The notes under the pieces: model-generated
What the model was told of the DNA's origin: nothing
Databases searched by the model: none
The model's input: only the letters and a program-made list of their open reading frames with translations
Origin: Streptomyces tendae
GTDB taxonomy: Bacteria > Actinomycetota > Actinomycetes > Streptomycetales > Streptomycetaceae
DNA length: 64,000 nt
Assembly (NCBI RefSeq): GCF_014650435.1
Contig: NZ_BMUY01000010.1
Coordinates: 186,001-250,000, forward strand
Reading direction: 5' to 3'
Shown: positions 35,951-43,702 of the stretch, one piece after another
Layout: each line of letters opens with the position of its first letter
Position numbering within the stretch: position 1 is the stretch's first letter
Made by a program: the position numbers and the translations under genes

Positions 35951-37242
35951 TGACGCGGACGTCCACGAGGATCGTCACCCTGCTCGCCTGCGCCGTCCTG
36001 CTGCTCGCCGGCTGCTCGGACGGCGGCGGCGGGGCGGACGACGGCCGGATCACCCTGCGCTTCCAGTCCCTGGCCTGGCAGGACGAGTCCGTGAAGGCCA
36101 ACAAGGAACTGGTACGGGAGTGGAACGCCACCCACCCGGACGTGCGCGTCGAGTACGTCCAGGGCAGCTGGGACAGCGTCCACGACCAGCTGCTCACCTC
36201 CTTCGAGGGCGGCGAGGCGCCCGACATCATCCACGACGCCTCCGACGACCTCGCCGACTTCGCCTACGGCGGCTACCTCGCCGACCTCACCGAACTGCTG
36301 CCCGCGCGGCTGAAGTCGGACATACCGCACCACAGCTGGGAGACGGTCACCTTCGGCGACGGTGTCTACGGAGTGCCGTTCCTCCAGGAACCGCGGGTGC
36401 TGATCGCCAACGCCACCCTGCTCGAGAAGTCCGGCGTCCGCATCCCGACGCCGGAACACCCCTGGAGCTGGGCGGAGTTCCGGCAGGTGGCGAAGGAGCT
36501 GAGCGGCGACGGCACGTACGGGGTGGCCTGGCCGCTCAAGGAGCCCGTCTCCGCCACGCTCAACCTCTCCCTGTCCACCGGCGGCAAGCTGTTCCACCGG
36601 GGCACCGACGGCAAGGTGACCGTCCGCTTCGAGGAGGGTGACCAGGTGGTGCCCCGCACCGTCCACGACCAGGTCGACACCGACCGCAGCGCCTCGCCGA
36701 CCACCCTGGGCAGCGGCGGCTCCGACACCCTGCCCGGCTTCTTCGCGGGCAAGTACGCGATGGTGCCGCTCGGCTTCTCCTACCGCCAGCAGATCGAGCA
36801 GCAGGCACCCGAGGGCTTCGACTGGCAGGTGCTGCCCGCCCCGGCCGGCGCCGACGGGCTCGCCCAGGGGGTCAGCCCGCAGACCCTGTCCGTCGCCGAG
36901 GACAGCCCGCACAAGGAGGAGGCCGCCGCGTTCGTCGACTTCCTCCTCCAGCCGGACAACATGGTGCGCCTCGCGCTCGGCGACTGGATGCTGCCCACCG
37001 GGAAGCAGGCCCTGAAGGACCCCGCGCTGCACACGACCGAGCACGGCTGGGCCACCGGCACCGCGCTCGCCGCCCACCTGCGCTCGGCGCCCGCGCAGTC
37101 CGTGCGGGGCTACGCCGAGTGGAAGGACAAGGTGGCGACCCCGGCGCTCCAGGAGTACTACAGCGGTGCGATCGGCATGGACGAACTGCGTCACAGACTG
37201 GAGGAGGACGGAAACCTGGTGCTCGCCCGCTACCAGCGCTGA
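35950..37242 (+). CDS. Sugar-binding lipoprotein of the CUT1 ABC importer
   Basis: A 430-aa extracytoplasmic solute-binding protein (SBP_bac_1 group). Signal peptide with lipobox LLLAGCSDGGGG (Cys near residue 21); the mature domain begins ITLRFQSLAWQDESVKANKELVREWNATHPDVRVEYVQGSWD. The ATG overlaps the permease stop (ATGA). The substrate is unknown, and no glycoside hydrolase or LacI regulator is adjacent to indicate it. A 17-bp tandem repeat begins 6 bp after the stop. Confidence 0.93.
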   Translation: MTRTSTRIVTLLACAVLLLAGCSDGGGGADDGRITLRFQSLAWQDESVKANKELVREWNATHPDVRVEYVQGSWDSVHDQLLTSFEGGEAPDIIHDASDDLADFAYGGYLADLTELLPARLKSDIPHHSWETVTFGDGVYGVPFLQEPRVLIANATLLEKSGVRIPTPEHPWSWAEFRQVAKELSGDGTYGVAWPLKEPVSATLNLSLSTGGKLFHRGTDGKVTVRFEEGDQVVPRTVHDQVDTDRSASPTTLGSGGSDTLPGFFAGKYAMVPLGFSYRQQIEQQAPEGFDWQVLPAPAGADGLAQGVSPQTLSVAEDSPHKEEAAAFVDFLLQPDNMVRLALGDWMLPTGKQALKDPALHTTEHGWATGTALAAHLRSAPAQSVRGYAEWKDKVATPALQEYYSGAIGMDELRHRLEEDGNLVLARYQR

Positions 37243-37247
37243 GGCCG

Positions 37248-37298
37248 CCGCGCGCCGGCGACCACCGCGCGCCGGTGACCGGTACGCGCCGGCGACCG
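37248..37298. repeat. Three-unit 17-bp tandem repeat after the sugar-binding gene
   Basis: Units at 37248-37264, 37265-37281 and 37282-37298 share the core GCGCCGGYGACC. The array lies between the binding-protein stop and the promoter of the resistance leader peptide. Confidence 0.75.
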
Positions 37299-37313
37299 CC
37301 GCGAGAAAACGGT

Positions 37314-37343
37314 TTGCCCGGCGGGCACCCGTCCGCCTAGCGT
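37314..37343 (+). promoter_or_regulatory. Predicted leaderless promoter of the resistance leader peptide
   Basis: TTGCCC at 37314-37319, an 18-bp spacer and TAGCGT at 37338-37343. The expected start site is about 37350-37351, the first base of the leader-peptide GTG, so the mRNA would be leaderless. The same geometry recurs upstream of mgt. Confidence 0.6.
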
Positions 37344-37350
37344 CGCCTCC

Positions 37351-37464
37351 GTGGCAGCTTTCAACGCGATCATCAACTCCGGTCTCGGCCGGGGCTGCAC
37401 GTACTCCATCAGGATGCGTCGTGGCCCCGGAGCCCTGACCGGCCCGGGGTCCCCCCGCCGCTGA
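37351..37464 (+). CDS. Erm-type regulatory leader peptide (37 aa)
   Basis: A short ORF starting GTG at 37351 and ending TGA at 37462-37464, encoding MAAFNAIINSGLGRG near its start, an Arg-rich middle (RMRRGPGALTGPGS) and PRR at the end. As I recall, the leader of the ErmSV methylase of S. viridochromogenes begins MAANNAITNSGLGRG and shares RMRRGPGALTGPGS, which makes this a homologous stalling peptide. In such systems a macrolide-bound ribosome stalls in the leader and changes RNA folding so the downstream methylase is expressed. No Shine-Dalgarno site is seen, consistent with leaderless translation. Too short for ordinary gene finders. Confidence 0.82.
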   Translation: MAAFNAIINSGLGRGCTYSIRMRRGPGALTGPGSPRR

Positions 37465-37498
37465 CGCGCCCGACGCGTTCGAGGCGCCCGCGGCGGGG
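37453..37498 (+). promoter_or_regulatory. Attenuator hairpin 1 overlapping the leader-peptide end
   Basis: A perfect 9-bp stem CCCCGCCGC (37453-37461) with GCGGCGGGG (37490-37498) encloses a second 5-bp stem GCGCC (37466-37470) with GGCGC (37483-37487). The left arm is inside the last codons of the leader peptide, so a ribosome in the leader would open it. Confidence 0.7.
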
Positions 37499-37526
37499 CT
37501 GAGCCTCCGCATTCCCTTTTGCCTTC

Positions 37527-37578
37527 GTCTTCCGGTCAGGGCCTTCGGCTGCCCTTTTTCCCTCCTGTCACGGAAGAC
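37527..37578 (+). promoter_or_regulatory. Attenuator hairpin 2 beside the lrm ribosome binding site
   Basis: A perfect 8-bp stem GTCTTCCG (37527-37534) with CGGAAGAC (37571-37578) encloses AGGGC/GCCCT (37538-37542, 37551-37555), which is followed by five T residues. The outer right arm ends directly against AAGGA (37579-37583), the lrm ribosome binding site. The inner hairpin plus T-run could also act as a transcription terminator. Confidence 0.65.
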
Positions 37579-37592
37579 AAGGACCGCAGGCC

Positions 37593-38375
37593 ATGGCCCG
37601 CCCCACCCAGCGTGCCCGCACGCTCTCGCAGAACTTCCTCGCCGACCGCGCCACCGCCGACCACGTCGCGCGCCTCGCCGCCCCCGACCGACGGAACCCG
37701 CCCCTGCTGCTCGAAGTGGGCGCGGGCAACGGCGCCCTCACCGAGCCGCTCGCCCGCCGCAGCCGCGAGCTGCACGCCTACGAGATCGACCCCCGCCTCG
37801 TCCCCGGGCTCCGGGCCCGTTTCGCGCGCACCCCGCACGTCCATGTCGTCGCCGGTGACTTCCTCGCCGCCCGGCCCCCGCGCACGCCGTTCTCGGTCGC
37901 CGGGAACGTTCCCTTCTCGCGCACCGCCGACATCGTCGACTGGTGCCTGTCCGCACCCGACCTCACCGACGCCACCCTCCTCACCCAGCTCGAGTACGCC
38001 CGCAAACGCACCGGCGACTACGGCCGCTGGAGCCTGCTCACGGTGCTGACCTGGCCGCGACACGAGTGGCGGCTGCTGGGCCGGGTGGGCCGCCACCGCT
38101 TCCGCCCGGCGCCGCGCGTCGACGCCGGCATCCTGCGCATCCAGCGCCGCCCCGCCCCGTTGCTCACCGGCACCGGCCCCCGCCGCACCTGGTCCGACCT
38201 GGTCGAGCTGGGCTTCTCGGGCGTCGGCGGCTCGCTGCACGCGTCCCTGCGCCGTGCCCACCCGCGGCGCCGGGTGGACGCGGCGTTCCGGTCCGCGCGG
38301 CTCGATCCCGGTGCCCTCGTCGGCGAGGTCGCCCCCGACCGGTGGCTGCGGCTGCACGAGGAGCTGACGGCATGA
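37593..38375 (+). CDS. lrm: Erm/Lrm-type 23S rRNA (adenine-N6) methyltransferase
   Basis: A 260-aa SAM-dependent enzyme of the KsgA/Erm family that methylates A2058 of 23S rRNA and so blocks lincosamides and macrolides. It has TLSQNFLAD near residue 10, the SAM site LEVGAGNGALTEPL (~40-52), the acidic YEIDPRLV, and the catalytic motif GNVPFSRT (N105-V-P-F108). The size and the glycosyltransferase neighbour match the S. lividans lrm-mgt pair. AAGGA precedes the ATG, next to a hairpin; the leader peptide upstream implies drug induction. The gene belongs to the resistance cassette and not to the upstream transporter. Confidence 0.93.
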   Translation: MARPTQRARTLSQNFLADRATADHVARLAAPDRRNPPLLLEVGAGNGALTEPLARRSRELHAYEIDPRLVPGLRARFARTPHVHVVAGDFLAARPPRTPFSVAGNVPFSRTADIVDWCLSAPDLTDATLLTQLEYARKRTGDYGRWSLLTVLTWPRHEWRLLGRVGRHRFRPAPRVDAGILRIQRRPAPLLTGTGPRRTWSDLVELGFSGVGGSLHASLRRAHPRRRVDAAFRSARLDPGALVGEVAPDRWLRLHEELTA

Positions 38376-38386
38376 AGCGAAAGAAT

Positions 38387-38416
38387 TTGCACGAGACGTC
38401 TCGTCTCGCATACGGT
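38387..38416 (+). promoter_or_regulatory. Leaderless mgt promoter with internal palindromic operator
   Basis: TTGCAC at 38387-38392, an 18-bp spacer and TACGGT at 38411-38416 predict transcription from about 38423, the A of the mgt ATG. A perfect 14-bp palindrome ACGAGACGTCTCGT (38391-38404) overlaps the -35 and spacer. The palindrome and its flanks look like a TetR-family operator. Confidence 0.65.
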
Positions 38417-38422
38417 CGTCGC

Positions 38423-39628
38423 ATGACCACTCGCCCCGCGCACATCGCCATGTTCTCCATCGCCTTGCACGGCCACGTGAACCCCAGCCTGGAGGTCATC
38501 CGCGAGCTCGTCGCGCGGGGGCACCGGGTGACCTACGCGATCCCGCCCCTGCTCGCGGACAAGGTCGCCGAGACGGGCGCCGAACCCAAGCTCTGGAACA
38601 GCACGCTGCCCGGTCCCGACGCCGACCCGGAGGCGTGGGGGAGCACCCTGCTGGACAACGTGGAGCCCTTCCTGGACGACGCGATCCAGGCGCTCCCGCA
38701 ACTCGCCCAGGCGTACGAGGGGGACGAGCCGGACCTGATCCTGCACGACATCGCCTCCTACACCGCCCGCGTCCTCGGCCGCCGCTGGGACGTGCCCGTG
38801 ATCTCCCTGTCGCCCTGCATGGTCGCCTGGGAGGGGTACGAGCAGGAGGTCGGTGAGCCGATGTGGGAGGAGCCGCTGAAGACCGAGCGCGGACAGGCGT
38901 ACTACGCCCGCTTCCACGCCTGGCTGGAGGAGAACGGGATCACCGACCACCCCGACCCCTTCGTCGGCCGCCCCGACCGCTCCCTGGTGCTGATCCCCAA
39001 GGCGCTCCAGCCCAACGCCGACCGGGTGGACGAGAAGGCGTACACCTTCGTCGGCGCCTGCCAGGGGGACCGCACCGCCGAGGGCGACTGGACGCGGCCC
39101 GAGGGCGCGGAGAAGGTCGTCCTCGTCTCCCTCGGTTCGGCCTTCACCAAGCAGCCCGCGTTCTACCGGGAGTGCGTCCGCGCCTTCGGTGAGCTGCCCG
39201 GCTGGCACACCGTGCTCCAGGTCGGCCGGCACGTCGACCCCGCCGAGCTTGGCGACGTACCGGACAACGTGGAAGTCCGTACGTGGGTACCGCAGTTGGC
39301 GATCCTCCAGCAGGCCGACCTGTTCGTCACCCACGCGGGCGCGGGCGGCAGCCAGGAGGGCCTGGCCACCGCCACGCCGATGATCGCCGTACCGCAGGCC
39401 GCGGACCAGTTCGGCAACGCCGACGTGCTCCAGGGCCTCGGCGTCGCCCGTACCCTCGCGACCGAGGAGGCCACCGCCGAGGCGCTGCGCACCGCCGCCC
39501 TCGCCCTGGTCGACGACCCGGAGGCGGCGGGGCGGCTGAAGGAGATCCAGGCGCAGATGGCCCAGGAGGGCGGCACCCGGCGGGCCGCCGACCTCATCGA
39601 GGCCGAACTGGCCGCCGCGCGCGGCTGA
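38423..39628 (+). CDS. mgt: Macrolide glycosyltransferase
   Basis: A 401-aa GT1-family (GT-B fold) enzyme that inactivates macrolides by glucosylation of the desosamine 2'-hydroxyl using UDP-glucose. The N-terminal acceptor domain begins HIAMFSIALHGHVNPSLEVIRELVARGH, with the catalytic His in the LHGHVNP loop. The C-terminal nucleotide-sugar site is TWVPQLAILQQADLFVTHAGAGGSQEGLATATPMIAVPQAADQFGNA (~290-338). It lies 47 bp after lrm but has its own promoter signals; there is no Shine-Dalgarno site before the ATG, as expected for leaderless mRNA. Cytoplasmic. Confidence 0.94.
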   Translation: MTTRPAHIAMFSIALHGHVNPSLEVIRELVARGHRVTYAIPPLLADKVAETGAEPKLWNSTLPGPDADPEAWGSTLLDNVEPFLDDAIQALPQLAQAYEGDEPDLILHDIASYTARVLGRRWDVPVISLSPCMVAWEGYEQEVGEPMWEEPLKTERGQAYYARFHAWLEENGITDHPDPFVGRPDRSLVLIPKALQPNADRVDEKAYTFVGACQGDRTAEGDWTRPEGAEKVVLVSLGSAFTKQPAFYRECVRAFGELPGWHTVLQVGRHVDPAELGDVPDNVEVRTWVPQLAILQQADLFVTHAGAGGSQEGLATATPMIAVPQAADQFGNADVLQGLGVARTLATEEATAEALRTAALALVDDPEAAGRLKEIQAQMAQEGGTRRAADLIEAELAAARG

Positions 39629-39676
39629 CCCGGGCAACCCGCGGCCGCACCGGCGCACGCCCCGGCACAGCACGGC

Positions 39677-39715
39677 GAAGGGCCCGCCGGTTCCCCCGGA
39701 ACCGGCGGGCCCTTC
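39677..39715. terminator. Bidirectional terminator between mgt and the MMPL gene
   Basis: A perfect 18-bp stem (39677-39694 with 39698-39715) with a CCC loop, 48 bp after the mgt stop and 19 bp from the stop of the convergent MMPL gene. Both arms are G+C-rich; it can act for both strands. Confidence 0.88.
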
Positions 39716-39734
39716 GGCCCGGGTGGCGTGCCGG

Positions 39735-41999
39735 TCAGACGCCGACCGGCTCTCCCCGCTCCCCGCGCTCGCCGTCCCGCTCCGGCGACGCGATCGCCTC
39801 GGACGACTCGTCGTGGGTCAGGTCCGGCAGCCGGTGCAGCCACTTCGGCAGGTACCAGTTGCGCTCGCCGAGCAGCGACATCACGGCCGGCAGCAGGACA
39901 CCCCGGATGATCGTCGCGTCGATCAGCACCGCCGCCGCCAGGCCCACGCCCATCTGCTTCATCGACTGCATGGACAGCGTGCCGAAGATGGCGAACACCG
40001 CGACCATGATGACGGCGGCGCTGGTGACGACCCCCGCCGTGGTGACCACGCCGTGCTGGATCGCGTCCCGGGTGGAACGCCCGCGCAGCCGGGCCTCGCG
40101 GATCCGGGAGACCACGAACACGTGGTAGTCCATCGACAGGCCGAACAGGATCACGAAGAGGAACAGCGGCAGCCACGTGATGATGGCGCCCACGCCCTCG
40201 GCGCCCACCAGCGAGGCGCCCCAGCCGTGCTGGAAGACGGCGACCAGGATGCCGTACGCCGCGCCCACCGACAGCAGGTTGAGCACGATCGAGGTGAGCG
40301 CGATCGTCAGCGAGCGGAAGGACAGCAGCATCAGCAGGAAGGCGAAGACCACGACGAAGGCGAAGACCGGCAGGACCGATCCGACGAGCTGGTCGTTGAA
40401 GTCCTTGTTGCCGGCCACCTGACCGGTGATCGGGGCCTCGACGCCGTCGACCTTGCCCAGCGTCGCGGGCCGTACCTCGTCGCGCAGCTTGTCCAGGCTC
40501 TCGCCCGCCTTGTCCTGGTCGGAGCCGCCGACCAGCGGGACGTACACCAGCGCGACGTTCTGCTCGTCGTGCGTCGTGACGTCCACGGGACCGCGCGAGG
40601 CCCCCGAACTGATCGCCCGCTCCCGGAAGTCGGCGAGCGCGGCCCGCACCTCGGGCGCGTTGATGTCGTCGGCCTTGACCACCACCTCGGCCGGGTCCGA
40701 ACCGCCGGGGAACGCCTCGTTGACCCGGTTGTACGTCTGCACGATGGGCAGCGAGTCGCCGAACTCCTGGTCCAGCGTGAGGTTCTGCGTCTTCATGCCC
40801 AGGGCCGGCGCGGCGACGGCCAGCAGCGCGCCGACGGCGACCACGGCGGCGAGCAGCGGCTTGGCCAGTACGCGCTTGAGCACGGCCGTCCAGAAGCGGC
40901 TGCCCTCACTCGCGGAGCCGCTCGGCCGGCGGCGGCGCAGGAACGGCACGCGGCCCTTCTCCACCCGCTCGCCCAGCAGGGACAGCAGCGCCGGCAGGAC
41001 CGTCACCGAGCCGACCATGGCGACCGCGACCACCATCAGCGAGGCCAGGCCCATCGCCTCGAACTCGGCGATGCCGGTGAACAGCATGCCCGCCATCGCC
41101 ACGCACACCGTGACACCGGAGACGACGATCGCCCGGCCACTGGTGGCGGCGGCGATCCTGAGCGCGGTCTGCGCGTCCCGTCCGGCGGCGCGCTCCTCGC
41201 GCTCCCGGCGCAGGTAGAACAGGCAGTAGTCGACACCGACGGCCAGACCGACCAGCAGCATCACGGAGTTGGCGGTCTCGCTCATCGGCTGGAAGTGGCT
41301 GACCAGACCCATCAGGCCCATCGTCGCGATGATCGCGGTGATCGCCAGCGCCACCGGGACCAGCGCCGCCACCAGCGCGCCGAACGCGACGAGCAGGATG
41401 CCGAGGGCCACCGGCACCGCCGAGTACTCGGCCTTCTTGAAGTCGTCGCCGAACGCGTCGTCGAACGTCTTCATCATGCTGGCGCCGCCGATCTCCTCGA
41501 TCCGCAGCGACCCGTGCTCCTTCTGGACCCCCTCGACCGCCTTCAGCACCGGCTCGACCCGCTCGCCGGCGGTGTCCGCCTCGCCGCGCATGTCGAACTG
41601 CACCAGCGCGCTCCGGCCGTCCTTCGAGATCGTCTTCGCGTCGTACGGGGAGGTGATGCCCGTGACCTTCCCGGTCTCCTCCACCGCCGTGACGACCGCG
41701 CCGACCGCGGCCCGGAACTCGGCGTCCGTGGCCTTCAGATCACCCGACTTCGCCTGGACCAGCACCGACTCACTGGCCGGCTCGTCGATCCCCGCCTCCT
41801 CGACGATCCGGGCGGCGGTGTGCGTCTCGCCGCCCATCTGGTCGCTGTCCTTGACGTCGACCCGGCCGGCGGCCGAACCGAGCCCCATCGCCAGGACCAC
41901 GAACAACACCCAGATCCCGACGGCGGCCCAGCGGTGCCGGGCACTCCAGCCGCCCGCCCGGGCGGCTATGCCCCGCACCCGTGTCTCTCGGTTCCGCAT
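39735..41999 (-). CDS. MMPL/RND-family membrane transporter
   Basis: A 754-aa MMPL (mycobacterial membrane protein large) exporter of the RND superfamily. Layout: TM1 (~24-42), first porter loop (~43-200), TM2-6 (~205-345), TM7 after a Ser/Arg-rich loop, second porter loop (~400-540) and TM8-12 (~545-700), with a charged tail. A GVDYCLFYLRREREERAAG segment near residue 255 and the related LSMDYHVFVVSRIREARLRG near residue 630 are the repeated TM4/TM10 proton-relay regions. Its substrate may be lipids or small molecules. No MarR/TetR gene is adjacent; it faces mgt across a shared terminator. Confidence 0.92.
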   Translation of the reverse strand: MRNRETRVRGIAARAGGWSARHRWAAVGIWVLFVVLAMGLGSAAGRVDVKDSDQMGGETHTAARIVEEAGIDEPASESVLVQAKSGDLKATDAEFRAAVGAVVTAVEETGKVTGITSPYDAKTISKDGRSALVQFDMRGEADTAGERVEPVLKAVEGVQKEHGSLRIEEIGGASMMKTFDDAFGDDFKKAEYSAVPVALGILLVAFGALVAALVPVALAITAIIATMGLMGLVSHFQPMSETANSVMLLVGLAVGVDYCLFYLRREREERAAGRDAQTALRIAAATSGRAIVVSGVTVCVAMAGMLFTGIAEFEAMGLASLMVVAVAMVGSVTVLPALLSLLGERVEKGRVPFLRRRRPSGSASEGSRFWTAVLKRVLAKPLLAAVVAVGALLAVAAPALGMKTQNLTLDQEFGDSLPIVQTYNRVNEAFPGGSDPAEVVVKADDINAPEVRAALADFRERAISSGASRGPVDVTTHDEQNVALVYVPLVGGSDQDKAGESLDKLRDEVRPATLGKVDGVEAPITGQVAGNKDFNDQLVGSVLPVFAFVVVFAFLLMLLSFRSLTIALTSIVLNLLSVGAAYGILVAVFQHGWGASLVGAEGVGAIITWLPLFLFVILFGLSMDYHVFVVSRIREARLRGRSTRDAIQHGVVTTAGVVTSAAVIMVAVFAIFGTLSMQSMKQMGVGLAAAVLIDATIIRGVLLPAVMSLLGERNWYLPKWLHRLPDLTHDESSEAIASPERDGERGERGEPVGV

Positions 42000-42374
42000 G
42001 ACCGGCCTGCCCCCTCATGAGCGGTGCCGGCCCCCTGCCGCCACCTTGCGATTCGAAGGTATGGGCCGCGTAAGGCCGTGGCGTCGTGCTCTCCGGTGAC
42101 GTGCGACGGCGCCGCTCTCATCCCTCCGTACCGCCGCACTCACCGCTGAGGAGGATCCCGGCCCCTTACATCTACCGGGGGCTTCCAGGGGCGGTGATCA
42201 GGGTTCGGCGGCGCGCCGGAGCCTTTTGGAAGAGTTGTTTGTTAAGTCACAGGCGTGTGTAGTGGTTGAATCGCGCACACCGCATCGGCGAGAGTGGCGC
42301 GCACGTCCGCCCGGCGCGGACCCGGCCGTCGTGCCCACCCCCACGGGGCACGACGGCCGTTCTATGGTGTGCGG
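42000..42374. other. Intergenic region with an AT-rich patch and a stem-loop
   Basis: The 375-bp region separates divergent MMPL and DUF1697 genes. It contains a comparatively AT-rich stretch (42228-42275, TTGGAAGAGTTGTTTGTTAAG and following) and a strong stem-loop (42323-42359). I see no ORF with coding character. It must hold the MMPL promoter and might encode a short RNA ending at the stem-loop. Confidence 0.5.
42323..42359 (+). terminator. Perfect 14-bp stem-loop just upstream of the DUF1697 gene
   Basis: CGGCCGTCGTGCCC (42323-42336) pairs perfectly with 42346-42359 around a 9-nt loop, 15 bp before the DUF1697 ATG. It would terminate a transcript arising in the intergenic region, or cap the 5' UTR of the DUF1697 mRNA. 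No gene upstream on the plus strand needs a terminator. Confidence 0.55.
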
Positions 42375-42923
42375 ATGACGACGATGTACGCGACGCTGCT
42401 GCGCGGGATCAACGTGGGCGGCAGCCGTAAGGTCCCGATGGCCGACCTGCGCGCGCTGCTGACCTCACTCGGCCACGACGCGGTGCGCACCCATCTGCAG
42501 AGCGGGCAGGCCGTCTTCGCCTCCGACCACGGCGACGAGGAGTCCCTGGCCGCGGAGTTGGCCAAGGCGGTCGAGGGGCGATTCGGCTTCCCGGTGGACG
42601 TGATCGTGCGCGACCACGCCTACCTGAAGGGGATCGTCGAGGCGTGCCCCTTCCCCGCCGCCGAACTGGAGGCCAGGCAGCTGCACGTCACCTACTTCTC
42701 CGCGCCCGTCGACGCGGACCGCTTCGCGCAGATCGACGCACCGGCCTTCCGTCCCGAGGAGTTCCGTCTCGGCGACCGCGCCCTGTACCTCTACGCACCG
42801 GACGGCCTCGGCCGCTCCAAGCTCGCCGAAGCCCTCGCCAAACCCCGCGTCAACAAGGGGCTGATCGCCACCAGCCGCAACTGGAACACCGTCACCAAAC
42901 TCGTGGAGCTTACGGGCGCCTGA
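42375..42923 (+). CDS. DUF1697 family protein
   Basis: A 182-aa DUF1697 protein, a conserved bacterial family of unknown function. The family opening YATLLRGINVGGSRKVPMADLR (residues ~5-26) is intact, and the C-terminal SKLAEALAKPRVNKGLIATSRNWNTVTKL matches the usual end. The ATG at 42375 was chosen since the prefix is low-complexity. Apparently monocistronic, convergent with the sulfur operon end. No signal peptide or metal site is visible. Confidence 0.9.
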   Translation: MTTMYATLLRGINVGGSRKVPMADLRALLTSLGHDAVRTHLQSGQAVFASDHGDEESLAAELAKAVEGRFGFPVDVIVRDHAYLKGIVEACPFPAAELEARQLHVTYFSAPVDADRFAQIDAPAFRPEEFRLGDRALYLYAPDGLGRSKLAEALAKPRVNKGLIATSRNWNTVTKLVELTGA

Positions 42924-42947
42924 GGGGCCCGTGCCGGGCTCGATCCC

Positions 42948-43694
42948 TCAGGCCCCGACCGCCAGCGCCACCGGCACCCGCGCCGCGTCGTACCGCTCCA
43001 GCAGGACCCGCGCCACCTCCGGTGCGGGGCCCAGCACGTCCGCCAGCACGTCCGCCCCGGCCGCTCCCCGCGCGATACGGTCCGGCAGGAAACCGGGCGC
43101 CAGTACGTACGGGGCGACGGCGACGCGCGCACAGCCCAGCGCGCGCAACTGCCGTACCGCGTCCTCGGTGCGCGGAAGGGATGCGGAGGCGAACGCAGGC
43201 CGCACGGCGCACCAACCGGTGTGCCGCCACTCCCGCGCGATTTCAGCGATCACTGCGATCGCCTCCGGGTCGGAGGACCCCGCCGAGGCCAGCACGACCC
43301 CGGTCGAGGGCTTGTCGGCGGGCGTGAGACCCGCCTCGTACAGGCGCCGCTCCAGCGCCGACAGCAGCAGCGGCGAGGGGCCGAGCACCTCGGCCTGCCG
43401 GATCCTGAGGCGCGGCGGTGCCGCCGCCAGGACCGCGGGGATGTCCGCCTTGGCGTGGAAGGCGCGGGTCAGCAGCAGCGGGAGCGCCACGACGTCCCGC
43501 ACGCCCTCCGTCTCCAGGGATTCCAGGACGCCCTGCACCGAGGGGACGTTGAAGTCCAGGAAGCCCGTCTCCACCCGCACGTCCGGGCGCAGCGCCCGCA
43601 CCCGGCGGACCAGGGCGTGCACGGTCGCGGCGTGCCGCGGGTCGCGGCTGCCGTGGGCGACGACCAGGAGGACGGGGCGGACCGGTGCGGACAT
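42948..43694 (-). CDS. Sirohydrochlorin chelatase (CbiX/SirB type)
   Basis: A 248-aa class II chelatase with two CbiX half-domains. The N-terminal half has LLVVAHGSRDPRHAATV (metal-binding His in AHGSRD, residues ~9-25) and LPLLLTRAFHAKADIP (second His, ~76); the C-terminal half repeats the fold with VVLASAGSSDPEA. It inserts iron (or cobalt) into sirohydrochlorin. As last gene of the sulfur operon it can supply siroheme for the sulfite reductase SirA encoded 8 kb upstream in the same direction. The start is ATG 43694, 8 bp after the permease stop. Confidence 0.88.
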   Translation of the reverse strand: MSAPVRPVLLVVAHGSRDPRHAATVHALVRRVRALRPDVRVETGFLDFNVPSVQGVLESLETEGVRDVVALPLLLTRAFHAKADIPAVLAAAPPRLRIRQAEVLGPSPLLLSALERRLYEAGLTPADKPSTGVVLASAGSSDPEAIAVIAEIAREWRHTGWCAVRPAFASASLPRTEDAVRQLRALGCARVAVAPYVLAPGFLPDRIARGAAGADVLADVLGPAPEVARVLLERYDAARVPVALAVGA

Positions 43695-43702
43695 GGTGTG
43701 CC

